In this document: positions 10,601-19,710 of the stretch, piece by piece | Numbering within the stretch: the stretch's first letter is position 1 | Layout: each line of letters opens with the position of its first letter | Assembly (NCBI GenBank): GCA_025084515.1 | Contig: JAJAGP010001690.1 | Span: forward strand, 62,001-126,000 | Source of the DNA: Ancistrus triradiatus | Lineage: Eukaryota > Chordata > Actinopteri > Siluriformes > Loricariidae | Direction: 5' to 3' | Length of the DNA stretch: 64,000 nucleotides | Notes under the pieces: model-generated | Seen by the model: the letters and a program-made list of their open reading frames with translations, nothing else | The model's database searches: none | What the model was told of the DNA's origin: nothing | Position numbers and translations under genes: made by a program

Positions 10601-12100
10601 AACTCTTTTTCTGAGGTGCTCAGAAATCTCCTTTGTTTGTGCCATGATACACTTCCACAAACATGTGTTGTGAAGAGCAGACTTTGATAGATCCCTGTTC
10701 TTTAAATAAAACAGGGTGTCCACTCACAGCTGATTGTCATTGATTGAAAACACCTGACTCTAATTTCACCTACTACTAGCTTCACATACTTGTGCCACTC
10801 AGTAGTATTGGATCATTTTCCTCAAAAAATAAATGACCAAGCATAATATTTTTGTCTCATTTGTTTAATTGGGTTCTCTTTATCTACTTTTAGGAGTTGT
10901 GTGAAAATCTGATGATGTTTTAGGTCATATTTATGCAGAAATAGAGAAAATTCTAAAGGGTTCACAAACTTTCAAGCACCACTGTACCTCTACGATGCAT
11001 TCGAAGACATTTTGCCCAATTGAGTGACTTTGAGAGGGGGCACATCAATGGACGGAGAGATCCGGGATGGTGGTTTTGATGAATTGCCCATCATCCATGC
11101 CATTCTGACCCTAGCTGTTATGAGGTGTTGGTAGCAGTGGTTCTATGAGGGCACACACACATGGCAAACAATCTCCAGATGGTCCAGACAGACCACCAGT
11201 ACAGAGGAATTTTTGATCCACCGACAAGCACGAGCAGCTCCCACAGTTTCTTTATCCGCCATCCAGACACTGGTGGCGCCTTCACTACACACCCCTGTCT
11301 TTGCCTGGACCATTTCCAGGTGCTTAGCAGTAGGAAATTTGTTGTTTTGGTGCTCATTACATGACAGCCACGGTCACCTTTGTTTGCAGTTGGGTCATGA
11401 AAGTGACTAGAACTAAGTGACTGCTATGGACTAGAACCGTATTGTCTTTAGTTAAGAATCTAGGTTCTGTTTGGGATCTAACGATGGTCAGGTTCAAATA
11501 TGGAGGTGTCGTGTTGAGCGCTTCAATCCTTCCTTTGCTGTGGAGCAACACACTGCCCCAACTGCTGGTGTGCAGATCTGTGGAGCCATCGCATACGACA
11601 GTCGGTCAAAACTCCTTCTTGGTGGGTTATTTTTTTGTGAATGAGTGAATTTCAAACATTTTGGTCTATATTATATGAATTGTATATAACTATATTATAT
11701 GCATTCTCTTTTCTGATTTGTTCACAATGTTGTCTGAAACCTCTCTTTATTTTTCTCATCTTCCAAAGACTCTTATTCACAACATGCTACACATCTTACA
11801 CACAACTACACCATGATTTCCTCATTATTAGTTTAAATTAAGACTCTTAAGAACCTTCTTGTTCAGTCTCACCCAGAGTAGGATGGGTTATTTCTTACTT
11901 ATGAATCTTAGCATTTTTCCTTCTCACTGTTGCTACCTTTTGCTCATCAGGGCTCTAAGCTTGGATTTTTGTAAGGATGCTTTGCAACAAGGCCTCTTGT
12001 TAAAAGCGCTACAAACTTTAACTTTAAGCTTTGGTAACACTCACTTCACTTTCGTCTTCTCCTCCTTCTTCTGTCCTCCAGCTTTTTGTACATCATCCAT
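4157..12100 (-). CDS. cnga4: cyclic nucleotide-gated channel subunit alpha-4 (complete gene)
   Basis: This is a modulatory subunit of the olfactory cyclic-nucleotide-gated cation channel, which acts in the ciliary membrane of olfactory neurons with CNGA2- and CNGB1-type subunits. Joining 12045-12100, 7858-7959, 7591-7697, 6629-7298, 6348-6507, 6106-6271 and 4157-4692 (minus) gives 598 codons with every junction GT-AG and in phase. Human CNGA4 is about 575 residues. Visible parts: a short N-terminus; S1-S3 (about 25-135); an arginine-bearing S4 (RLNRFF...RMETR, about 138-156); a pore with TTVGDTP at about 228-234; S6 and C-linker; a cyclic-nucleotide fold at about 340-450 with YSPGEYV, FGEISILN and GNRRTANI; and a C-terminal leucine zipper (LETLQTKLARLMAELES). 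The VGDTP pore, where other alpha subunits have IGETP, together with that zipper points to CNGA4 rather than CNGA1-3. A sequon NIT lies in the S5-pore turret. The tail is rich in Glu and Lys. The family assignment is secure; the first exon is inferred. Confidence 0.93.
4836..5045 (-). repeat. dispersed repeat fragment in cnga4 intron 6
   Basis: Minus-strand reading has the elements seen at 55040-55286 and 56806-56940 (tgatccactac..., ending in cctaataaagtgcc). It sits just upstream of exon 7, with a T12 run at 4820-4832. It is non-coding. Confidence 0.5.
5575..5735 (-). repeat. dispersed repeat shared with 14005-14190 (inverted)
   Basis: The segment contains ggaactacatttcccataat and aaaagcttgaacgcttcagt. 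The reverse complement of both, in the same order and spacing, is found at about 14005-14190. It is probably part of an old DNA transposon. It lies in cnga4 intron 6. Confidence 0.6.
5908..6087. mobile_element. small Tc1-derived MITE fragment
   Basis: The left part reads ttttggaatgtgttgcaggc and the right part ends in accgtcccaacattttctga plus ttggttgtac. Both are recurrent ends of fish Tc1-like MITEs, and the right part resembles the right end of the element at 14750-15106. The right end is only 19 bases from cnga4 exon 6. Confidence 0.55.
6106..6271 (-). CDS. cnga4: cnga4 exon 6 (nucleotide-binding beta roll)
   Basis: The acceptor is ctgtctag before 6271 and the donor is AAAG/gtaggaac after 6106. 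The 166 bases encode VYSPGEYVCRKGDVGHEMYI, then IKEGKLAVVADDGVTQYAVL and FFGEISILNIK, the beta-roll core of a CNG nucleotide-binding domain. The exon is 55 codons plus one base, which matches the two leading bases of exon 7. Confidence 0.95.
6348..6507 (-). CDS. cnga4: cnga4 exon 5 (C-linker end, start of nucleotide-binding domain)
   Basis: The acceptor is ctgaaacag and the donor is CACAG/gtaggac. After completing a Lys codon it reads KITRENEILRQLPVTLQTAI, then AVSVHLPTLSKVTIFQNCES and SLLEELVLKLTPQ. The VHL-TLSKV-IFQ-C signature is diagnostic of CNG alpha subunits. Confidence 0.95.
6629..7298 (-). CDS. cnga4: cnga4 exon 4 (S2-S3 linker to C-linker, with pore)
   Basis: The acceptor is atcattcccag and the donor is CAACAA/gtgggttt. 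The 670 bases encode GFLEQGILVRDKSRLKKRYL, S3, the S4 segment, S5 with HWNACIYFALS, a sequon NIT, the pore helix and selectivity filter (YSFWFSTLILTTVGDTPDP), S6 (DLLIAVLVFATVVGSVGSVI) and the proximal C-linker ending VNNWYQHLYINK. Reading on into the intron gives a false extension at both ends. Confidence 0.96.
7591..7697 (-). CDS. cnga4: cnga4 exon 3 (S1-S2 loop and S2)
   Basis: The acceptor is tgttcttaag and the donor is ACTG/gtaggtag. It encodes ACFYDIEKNHQEIWFTLDYI, then SDLIYMADIVIKVHTG. The ACF...W..LDY.SD..Y..D motif is the S1-S2 region of CNG alpha subunits. Both phases match the neighbouring exons. Confidence 0.94.
7858..7959 (-). CDS. cnga4: cnga4 exon 2 (pre-S1 and S1)
   Basis: The acceptor tgtctcttag follows a TC-rich tract. 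The donor is CTCAG/gtaggaag. It encodes WKDWVIDPSAEFYYAWLQVM, then IFPIVYNWVVIILR, matching the DP-G-YYY-WL pre-S1 signature of the family. Phases join to 12045 upstream (AA+T gives Asn) and to 7697 downstream (AG+G gives Arg). Confidence 0.93.
8765..9690 (-). pseudogene. Tc1 transposase, duplicated and broken second copy
   Basis: It repeats the block 9697-10540 with about 850-base offset. The reading is split into three frames (about 9397-9666, 9153-9470 and 8765-9007). The last includes MEWPSQSPDLNPMEMLWKDL, the third catalytic block that the upstream copy has out of frame. The copy lacks the first 30 or so codons. Confidence 0.8.
9797..10723 (-). pseudogene. Tc1 transposase, upstream copy, 3'-truncated
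   Basis: About 308 codons are open and contain DNA-binding motifs (STVRQIVYKWRK, TSKQLKASLTLANVNVHEST) and catalytic-domain sequence (WTDETKIELF, HGGGGIMVW, QQDNNPKHTSR). The frame is lost in the last catalytic block near the expected SPDLNPIE-type motif, which reads out of frame as VLTLMQWKC. The protein is therefore probably inactive, although most of it is readable. Confidence 0.8.
12045..12100 (-). CDS. cnga4: cnga4 exon 1 with start codon
   Basis: ATG is at 12098-12100 in a good context (cacaaATGG). Eighteen codons (MDDVQKAGGQKKEEKTKV) plus AA are followed by a strong donor, gtgagtg. The phase and a hydrophilic, Lys-rich leader are what a CNGA4 N-terminus needs before the pre-S1 exon 4 kb away. 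No better ATG with a matching donor was seen nearer. This is inferred from signals and phase, not from residue-level homology. Confidence 0.65.
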
Positions 12101-12489
12101 TTGTGTGCGATGCAGGTTAATGAGTTTAGTCCAGCGATTCATTTTTACAGTATAACTCTACAAAACTCTAACACCAGTTAGTAAAGCAGATGAGCATGAG
12201 CTATAGTTGGTATTATATGCAGCAACCATGGAATCAGAACATTTTCTCACACCTGCACTTGCCGTCCATGTGGGGCAAGTGTGTTTACCTCCAGCCAGAG
12301 CCAGTCTGCTCAGTGTTTGGCCTCATATGTCTTTCTTCATAGTAACAAGCAGATCATTATGTGCAGTGCAGGAGGACGGAGATGCCAGTTGCTGCAGTGA
12401 TGCCTCCCTGGAGTCCACACTGACACTTATCTCATGGGAGGTAAATCACAGTAGTGTGGGTGGAGAATAATACCTTCCAACCACATAAT

Positions 12490-12730
12490 ACACTACCTGA
12501 TCCAAAAGCTGATGGATACCCCGTCAAACTTCTGCCCTTTTCGAGTAGAAGTGATGTTATTGTGAAGTGTAAACATCTAGAAGAAACCAGAGCTCAGCTG
12601 TAAAGCAGTAAGCCACACTGACTCACAAAGTTCACAGAGTGCAGATTTAATTGTGCTTTAAAGTTTCTAAAAACCACTGGTACTGAGAATTAGCCCATCA
12701 AAGAATTCATCCACCATTCCCAGAGTGTCA
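12490..12730 (+). mobile_element. degenerate DNA-transposon end fragment
   Basis: The sequence gatccaaaagctgatggata...aaacatctagaagaa...cagctcagctgtaaagcag follows the end region of a common fish Tc1-like family. No transposase is left. It lies 0.4 kb upstream of the cnga4 start, in the cnga4-fhip1b interval. Confidence 0.5.
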
Positions 12731-14004
12731 GGTAGCGTCTTCTTGTCACAGGATGTGGTTTGTTTGCTGGGTTTTGCTGGTTGGCTTCTCAAGTTCGAGA
12801 ACTATCAAAGCTGCTTGGGAGAGCTACAGAGTACACTTGCCTAGTGTTGCCAGTATCTAAATAAGGGGAGTCCCGGGATTTTATTTCCACTTCAATCAGT
12901 GTTTCCGTTAAGAAAACAAGCAAACTCTCGTGAGGAATGCGAAAGGGTTAATGCTGTACATTAGTCACCCAGCAGGTGGCACCATACTTGAGCAGTGGTG
13001 TGTCTTGTTGCTCAGAGCACGAGTCGCGCTCCCAGACGTCACACCGTCCCTTGCGTGTGGGTGTGTGCTGGGGAGTGCTGATTATTTTTCCACCCATATT
13101 CAGGCAAAGTCCGCCTCCTGCGGCTCACACTGCCCGTCAGGATCGGCTTCTGTCTAAATACTACAGTATCTACTACAAAACCCGAGCTAGTAGTAGTGTG
13201 ATATGTATCACAGACAATGATTTTGACATGAATTAAAAAAAATATTTACAATGATAGTCTATAACTATTTTTGAACCGATAAACAAAAGGTCTGAGTGTA
13301 AGTGACACCACCTCTCTAGTTCACCACCAGTATATTTTCTGGGCTCTTCTCAGGAAGATGTTATCATCACAGGTTTGCCTTTACGTGGATAAAATCCTTC
13401 CAAACTGCTCCTAAGTCCCTTAACTCAAGCACCATAGGGTGTATGGTCTGTATATTTTAATAGATCATGAGGTATCTAGAATTAAATAATTCTATATACA
13501 GGTGTTCAATGTCAGAGCGGCTGCTGCTTGTTTTTAACATATTACATCCAGACTGTGACACCCTGTTTACTCTGTTTTGTTTAGTGCGTCTTGAGCAGGG
13601 GCATTTCTAGAATACTTATTAAACTGGGGTTGGCTACACAAAGAATTTATAGGGGCACAGCTGTTTCTCTCTCCTTGCCAATCAGTCGTAGGGGCACAAC
13701 TGTGCATAAAACGAAAGCCGGAATAGATGAAGTGATTTAATACTACAGTGGGCATTTCTCTGCCATGGATGAGATATGAAGAACACATTTTTTAACAGAT
13801 TTTTCTTTCTTTTATTGACATTTGATTTGTTTATGGTAACGTAATTGATTCGTAATTGAATCCATGACCTTTGTTTTAGTGGTTCAATGTGCAACTTTGG
13901 TTTGTTAGCTGTTTATAATTGGCCAAAAAATAGAGCTACGAGTTATAATTACTTTCTTTTAAATATTTGTTCATGTCCATAACTCTGTGAGTAACTGGCT
14001 CTGA
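12731..14004. other. divergent intergenic interval, no gene recognised
   Basis: No exon-like ORF or clear terminal repeat. Short open frames here lack family similarity. cnga4 control elements are expected hereabouts, but none can be named from sequence alone. Confidence 0.4.
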
Positions 14005-14190
14005 CTGAAAGCATTAGACACTCAAGCTTTTGGAAAGATGCTGGGAAATGCATTATGGGAAATGTAGTGTCTGTAGTGAATTTCAGTGGCTTGTCCTGTA
14101 GTTCTGCTCAACAATCCAGGATCAAATAGATTTTTTATTGCCATGCCAGTAACATGGGTCTGACGATGCCCCTGGTCTTGAATATCAGGA
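14005..14190 (+). repeat. dispersed repeat (copy of 5575-5735, inverted)
   Basis: It contains cattatgggaaatgtagtgt and tgtcctgtagttctgctcaa, the reverse complement of the block in cnga4 intron 6. It is probably a fragment of an old DNA transposon. Confidence 0.6.
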
Positions 14191-14749
14191 TTGCATCCAG
14201 GTTGGGATAAGGCACCTAAAAATGTGTGTAAATGGACCAAAGATTTATTTTTATAAAGTTCTTTTCATATATTTTCATGTTTTATGCCCCCCTCCAGACA
14301 AAGCCAATGGTGTATTTTTCTTAGTAGAGATTGTCTTATGCTAGCACAAGAGCATGAAACGAATTTCAACCCCGTTTGGAGATAGTGCATGTAAAAATAT
14401 CAGAAAACAGTAAAAAATAACTGACTAAAAAAGTACTAAGCAAAAAAAACAAACAAAAAAAAATAAATGTACAAAGTTCATTCATTTTTTCATTGTTTCT
14501 CTTCCTTGAGGAGGAGAACTGAATCTTCGTTCAGCTGAAGATGGGAAGAGATTGGTATCACATGGGTATAGAACATAGTCTTGTATTTATTTTGTATTTT
14601 TCTTTCTTTAGTCTGAACAGTCTGAGTCTTGTACAAAGTCTTGTAGCCTCAGCCTTGTAGGATATCCGAGAGCTCAAGTCTGAGAAGTAGCTTGGTGTAG
14701 TCACTCATGAGAACATAACAAATGGCTTTACAAACATTGGACTATCAAA

Positions 14750-15106
14750 CAAACTGAGCAAATTAGAAAAGGTTGGGACAGTATGGAAAGTGCAATAAAA
14801 AAACAGTGTTTCTTACATTTACTTTGCCTTTTATTTCATTGTAGAGATGTTTTTCTGGTCAACTTCATTTCATTTGTCAATACACATCCATTCAAGTTGG
14901 GACAGGGGCAATTTAGGGTTAGTAATAAAGTAAAAAAAAATTATAATAATGAAGTGATTTCAAACAGGTGATGTCAACAGGTGATTGTAATCATGATTTG
15001 GTACTGGCTGCAATGAAATAAATGTCAAAGTAAATGTAAGACACATCACTTTTTTTAAATTTGCATTTACCATAGAGTCCCAGCTTTTTCTGACTTGGGC
15101 TTGTAA
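14750..15106. mobile_element. Tc1-type MITE
   Basis: The left end (aaaaggttgggacagtatgg) and right end (gagtcccagctttttctgac, cttgggcttgt) are imperfect inverted copies around about 260 bp of AT-rich sequence without coding potential. It is a non-autonomous element, related by its right end to 5908-6087. Confidence 0.65.
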
Positions 15107-15829
15107 CACACTCTTGTTGCCAGTACAATCTGACCTCTTTTTAGCAATATTAACTGAGTCTGTTTAGTGTCCTGCTGAGCAAATCTCGAAAGATGCGTAG
15201 ATACTTAAATGTTGTCTTTGACAAAAGTTTTTCGTGAGTTCTGTGTCTGTAAAGGTGTCCACATTGTGATCCCTCCACTGATCTCTCTACAGAAGTAGCT
15301 GTCATGACTCCACAGAAAGTGGCGCAAAGCTGATGCACTGTGTGGGGAGAAACAAGAGCAGTGAGCATATTTGCATCTTTGCAACGCAGCCACCAGAGTT
15401 AACTGCGCCAGTTTCTTAGAGCCTCAATTCACAGTTTCTGCAGGCTCTCAGTTCCCTGCACTCTTTTTTTCCCCATAAATTCCACTAATTCCAAGAGAGA
15501 GAGAAAAAAGAAGAAAAAAAGAAAAGAAAATCAATATGAGGTGGTCAATGTTGATATTAAGGTGTATGGGAAGCACCAGAGTATATTGACTATTTAGTCA
15601 GTACGCTAACGTATCGGGACACTACTGTATCCCATATAGCATTGCTAAGTACAAATGTAAAATATGGTGTTTGGATATTTTATGTGGCACATAACTGTAC
15701 CCACCAAACTTTAAAAAAAAATTATAAAAAAACAATACGAAGGAAAGGGAAGGAAGAAAAAGAAAGAATGGATGATAGACAGAAAAGAAAAGAAAAAAGA
15801 AAAGAAAAGCAAAAACAAAAACGTTGCGC
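15107..15829. other. fhip1b upstream region, purine-rich before the first exon
   Basis: No gene recognised. Two long A/G-rich tracts (15495-15532 and 15735-15822) lie just before the CpG-rich first exon. Their open frames are compositional. Confidence 0.5.
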
Positions 15830-16208
15830 GATCAAACTGTCCAATTGTAGAGCAAAAGGCGGGGTTTGTCCGAATACGGGTGGGAAACACAGCGCACCGG
15901 AGGATCGCTAGAGAGAAGATGGCTGCTGAAGGCGGAGGGAGTGATATGTTCCAGATTTGAGCTGACGGGGACAGTCCCGGTGCTGCGGAAGGCGGAAAGG
16001 GAAAGCGCGTCGACTTGGAGTTTAACCGCGGACGTTTCTGGATGTTGTCTTCCTGATTTTTTACTTGTTATTTAGCCGACATTGTAGAGCTGACCCGCCT
16101 GGCTGTTTGTAGCCGCAGCGCTAAGGCTAGCTAACGGTTATTCCTTCATCACTGCTCCTTCAGTGCGCCTGAGCGAAACACACCGAGATAATAAATACAA
16201 AGCTAAAG
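15830..16208 (+). promoter_or_regulatory. fhip1b: fhip1b CpG-rich promoter and 5' non-coding exon 1
   Basis: The segment is locally rich in CG dinucleotides compared with its AT-rich surroundings. It ends in a strong donor (gctaaag/gtgagtg at 16208/16209). It has no long reading frame. An ATGG in a YY1-like setting lies at 15919. The nearest coding exon with a matching strand is fhip1b exon 2, 14 kb on. That this is the fhip1b first exon is inferred from position, orientation and splice signal. A transcription start near 15850-15920 is likely; no TATA box was seen. Confidence 0.65.
15919..15960 (+). other. upstream ORF of 13 codons in the fhip1b leader
   Basis: ATG at 15919 is in a near-ideal context (gagaagATGG) and reads MAAEGGGSDMFQI before TGA. 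If transcription starts upstream it would be translated first and reduce initiation at the fhip1b start. The same bases, aagatggctgc, match the YY1 consensus aanatggcngc, common just downstream of transcription starts of vertebrate housekeeping genes. Confidence 0.5.
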
Positions 16209-16654
16209 GTGAGTGTCAGTCTAGTATCGGATACCTTTCGGGAAACGCTCGTGTTGTATGTCAGTCTTATTTTTGACCATGGGGGACTTGTCGTTAAGTG
16301 ACTGCTTTTATTGAATTGGCTGCCTGCTCCAGCTGAGTGTTGCACTGTGTCTCAAATCGAGTACCGCTGCACTAAGTAGGGCGTCAAATAAGTACACAAC
16401 AGATGGTGTAGTGAGCATTCTGGTGTACGAATGGAAGCGGTTTGGGACGCGACCGCATTTCACAGCACTGCGCTGTGTTGATGGTTAATGAACGTCAGTT
16501 CTGTTTGGGGAATGGAAAGTGTGTATTCATCATACCGGTGGGCGTGTTATTTGGGTTATTAGTTTATGAACCATACTATGGGGAAGTTTGTCTGTTTGGT
16601 GATGATAATAAAAGTAATGCAAGGTGTACCAATGTGAAATCAGTCTTTCTCCTC

Positions 16655-16830
16655 AAGACACTTAGTTCCTTGGTAGACCCCACCAGGAGAGGTTATATTT
16701 GCACACCGCATTCCTTGAATCAGTAAGTGAGCAAAGTTCAAGCCACTCTGACAATAAAAGGTCCGGCAAGTCAGCACAGTTGTAAATGGAATTAAATCTC
16801 CATTGGACTTGAAGCAATGTAATGTAATGA
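16655..16830. repeat. dispersed repeat, related to 17720-17905
   Basis: The two blocks share ttccttgaatcagtaagtga-like and caagtcagcacagttgtaa-like sequence in the same order. They are imperfect copies of one interspersed repeat, in intron 1 of fhip1b. The family is not identified. Confidence 0.45.
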
Positions 16831-17719
16831 GCTTTGGTGCACATACATAAACATATAAATTTATTGGCACGAAGGGTGAAGGGTCTTGCTTAAGGGCCCA
16901 GTCATCCTTCCATAGCAGTCTGTTGCAGTCCAGGGCCATAACTATTAAGCCTAGTCATTCACCATGAGCTGTGTGAGTTTAGATACGTTAGTTTTATCAG
17001 TATGTACCCTATACTAATCCAAATGGAGCCAGGATGCAGCCTGGATATGTGTGTGTATTTATAGTTGTAGTACCATGTGGCGGTGGGGGATCTGGCAAAA
17101 ATACTGTATCATGATCCACAAGATTTTGTTACGTGTTTGTTTATAAGACTAACTTGCATCTGAACACAGGGACCACGCCAATTCATATCCCAGCGGTGCC
17201 TACTGGCCCGGTAGGGTGTCACATGTGTTGTCTGGGGATAGGTTCTGGACCCCCACTACTCTGATCATGTAAAGCGGGGTCAAAATGTGGGAACGAAAAT
17301 AACGTTACTCCATAAAAAGAACAGAATTTTCATAGACCACTTACTCTAGCGGTACCTTTGCTCTCCCCCAAAATTTGAAACCATTACACTGATGGGATGT
17401 AACATTAATTTAAGAAACTGGAGATGCCAAAGAAACAATATTCACCTGTGTGAACAGCCACAGAATGTCAGAGGGTATTCAGACCCACCCACTGTGGCTA
17501 TTACTGGTTAATTCATGACCCTGTCAGGGTAGGTGCAAACTGTACTAACATCTGATTGTTAAACACCATGGGATGCCATGCCTGGGTTTCAGTGCAGTTT
17601 GTTTAGTATGACAGTTCTCACAGTGTTGAGACAGATTGAGACATTAATTGTTCACAATCTGAAGTGATCACAACACTTATTTCTTACCATGCTCTGTTCT
17701 ATTGTATTCTATTCTCCCA

Positions 17720-17905
17720 AAAACCACTTGTTCGGTGACTGTACTTTCCTCTTAGGATCCACCTGCAGAGATTATATATTATATCTGTAGGTAACGTTCC
17801 TTCAATCAGTTGGTGACCAAAGTTCGAGTTTCTGTGACAAAGCCAGTCAGCACAGTTGTAACGAGGTTGGGTGGGGACGGTCTGTAAGCACTGCAGTGTA
17901 TACAT
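17720..17905. repeat. dispersed repeat, related to 16655-16830
   Basis: It carries ttccttcaatcagttggtga, then agccagtcagcacagttgta, parallel to the copy 1.06 kb upstream. Family unknown. Confidence 0.45.
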
Positions 17906-17911
17906 TCATTG

Positions 17912-18153
17912 AATGCGTTTACATGCTCTTAATAATCTGATCATAGTCGGATTTCTGTAGTTATCTGATCATGCAGTTGGGCATGTAAACAGCGTACTCC
18001 AATCTAAAAGAATCTGAGAAACAGAGCTGGATTTTTCACCAGTAATCAGATTACTCACAGCATGTGTATCCGTACTACGGTTTCTGTCCGTTCACGCATG
18101 TGCGCGCGCCTAACCCGACGCAGTTGCCAGGTCCGCCTATTCTAAAGACTTTA
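17912..18153 (+). mobile_element. MITE fragment of the 54631-55036 family
   Basis: It opens atgcgtttacatgctcttaa and includes cctaacccgacgcagttgcc and cgcctattctaaagacttta, both shared with 54631-55036 and 19916-20055. The 3' half is missing where a truncated Tc1 copy begins. Confidence 0.7.
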
Positions 18154-19338
18154 TTAAAAAGAATTGTTGATGCTCATCAGGCTGGAAAAGGTTACAAAAC
18201 CATCTCTAAAGAGTTTGAACTCTCCAATCCACAGTCAGACAGGTTGTGTACAAATGGCAGGAAAATCTAACACCATTGTTACCCTCCCCAGGAGTGTGGT
18301 CCACCAACAACAGAACACCCCAAGAGCAAGGCGTGTAATAGTTGGTGAGGTCACAAAGGACCCCAGGGTAACTTCTAAGCAAACTGAAGGCCTCTCTCAC
18401 ATTGGCTAATGTTCATGAGTCCACCATCAGAAGAACACTGAACAACAATGGTGTGCATGGCAGGGTTGCAAGGAGAAAGCCACTGCTCTCCAAAAAGAAC
18501 ATTGCTGCTCGTCTGCAGTTTGCTAAAGATCACGTGGACGAGCCATAAGGCTATTGGAAGAATGTTTGTGGATGGATGAGACCAAAATAGAACTTTTTGG
18601 TTTAAAACAAAAGCGTTATGTTTGGAGAAAGGAAAACACTGGTTCCTGCATAAGAACCTTATCCCATCTGTGAAACATGGTGGTGGTACTTTCATGGTTT
18701 GGGACCTGTTTTGCTGCATCTGGGCAGGACGGCTTGCCATCATTGATGAAACAATGAGTTCTAAATTAAAATGTCAGGACATCTGTCCATGAACTGAATC
18801 TCAAGAGAAGGTGGGTCATGCAACAAGACAACGACCCTCAGCACACAAGTCGTTCTACCAAAGAATGGTTAAAGAAGAATAAAAATCATGTTTTGGAATG
18901 GCCAAGTCAAAGTCCTGACCTTAATCCAATGGAAATGTTGTGGAAGGACCTGAAGCGAGCAGCTAATGTGAGGAAACCCACCAACATCCCAGAGCTGAAG
19001 CTGTTCTGTACAGAGGAATGGGCTAAAATTCCTCCAAGCCGGCGTGCAGGACTGATCAACAGTTACAGGAAACGTTTAGCTGCAGTTATTGCTGCACAGG
19101 GGGGTCACACCAAATACTGAATGCAAAGGGTCACATACTTTTGACACTCAGTAATATGTAATATTGGATCATTTTTCTCAATAAATAAATGAGCAAGTGT
19201 AATATTCTTGTCTCATTTGGGTTCATCTGGGTTCTCTTTATCTACTTTTAGGACTTGTGTGGAAATCTGATGATGTTTTAGGTCATATGCAGAAATATAG
19301 AAAATTCTAAAGGGTTCACAAACTTTCAAGCACCACTG
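18154..19338 (+). mobile_element. 5'-truncated Tc1-like transposon
   Basis: It is of the same family as 8590-10984 but lacks the left terminal repeat and start. It runs from the transposase helix-turn-helix region to the complete right end (ctttcaagcaccactg followed by TA). The transposase has several frameshifts and stops. The best open stretch is about 18818-19120 (QQDNDPQHTSRSTKEWLKKN, then WPSQSPDLNPMEMLWKDLKR), the second and third catalytic blocks. Confidence 0.85.
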
Positions 19339-19489
19339 TAACACACTGGTTGTTTTAGGGGGATCACCAGCACCTGCTTGGGCCTGGGACTGTAATGTCT
19401 TGCATTGATGGAATGGGTTCTCTTTTATCGTCCCAGCTGGACTCCAGGACCATGCCTGATTTCTATTTTATTTTTTTACATTGTCATGG

Positions 19490-19680
19490 TCATGTAAAAC
19501 ATCGTCGGTGTATTGAAACAGTGTGTTTGCCTGACACCAAAGTGATTGTGGGTTCGAGTCTTGGCAGTGTCATCTGGCTGGGTGGGGCATCACACAGACA
19601 TGATTGGCCTTGTCTGAGGGAAAGGATGCCAGAGGCGGGTACCAGCTGTGTGGCCCAAACCATGCCCAGATGCAATATGT
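19490..19680 (+). repeat. possible tRNA-derived SINE
   Basis: The 5' part has a B-box-like gggttcgagtct preceded by a weak A-box-like region. It lacks a clear tail or target duplication. Both strands are open for 60-95 codons without similarity to anything known to me. Confidence 0.35.
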
Positions 19681-19710
19681 AATTGCTATTCTATTCGTAT
19701 GACTTAATTT

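Larger units (their letters stand above)
8590..10984 (-). mobile_element. Tc1-like transposon with internal tandem duplication
   Basis: It is flanked by TA (8588-8589 and 10985-10986). The ends are cagtggtgcttgaaagttta and its complement, and terminal repeats extend about 200 bp. The transposase is on the minus strand. The best copy, at 9797-10723, has the helix-turn-helix region (SKEFGLHKSTVRQIVYKWRK) and a DDE core (LWTDETKIELF) but ends early. A second, shorter copy lies at 8765-9690 with the same residues in broken frames. The element is about 0.85 kb longer than a normal copy because this block is duplicated. Confidence 0.88.
8440..11625 (+). mobile_element. damaged Tc1-like element interrupted by a second Tc1 copy
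   Basis: The left remnant (8440-8589) carries the same end as the foldback element at 1331-1665 (acccagatagaaatg, then aggtcttgccacaag). The right remnant (10985-11625) is a degenerate transposase region with gtgactttgagagggggcac, ccagacagaccaccag, and ccatccagacactggtggcg, all characteristic of one abundant fish Tc1-like family. The other Tc1 copy splits it at a TA. Many stops and frameshifts make it inactive. It lies in cnga4 intron 1 and points the opposite way to the gene. Confidence 0.75.

Noticed and set aside
10094..10687. A 197-codon plus-strand frame
   Set aside because: It is antisense to the Tc1 transposase at 9797-10723.
15642..15960. Lys-rich reading frame reaching into the CpG-rich exon
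   Set aside because: It arises from a purine-rich tract, has no family similarity, and the segment ends in a splice donor that fits a non-coding first exon.
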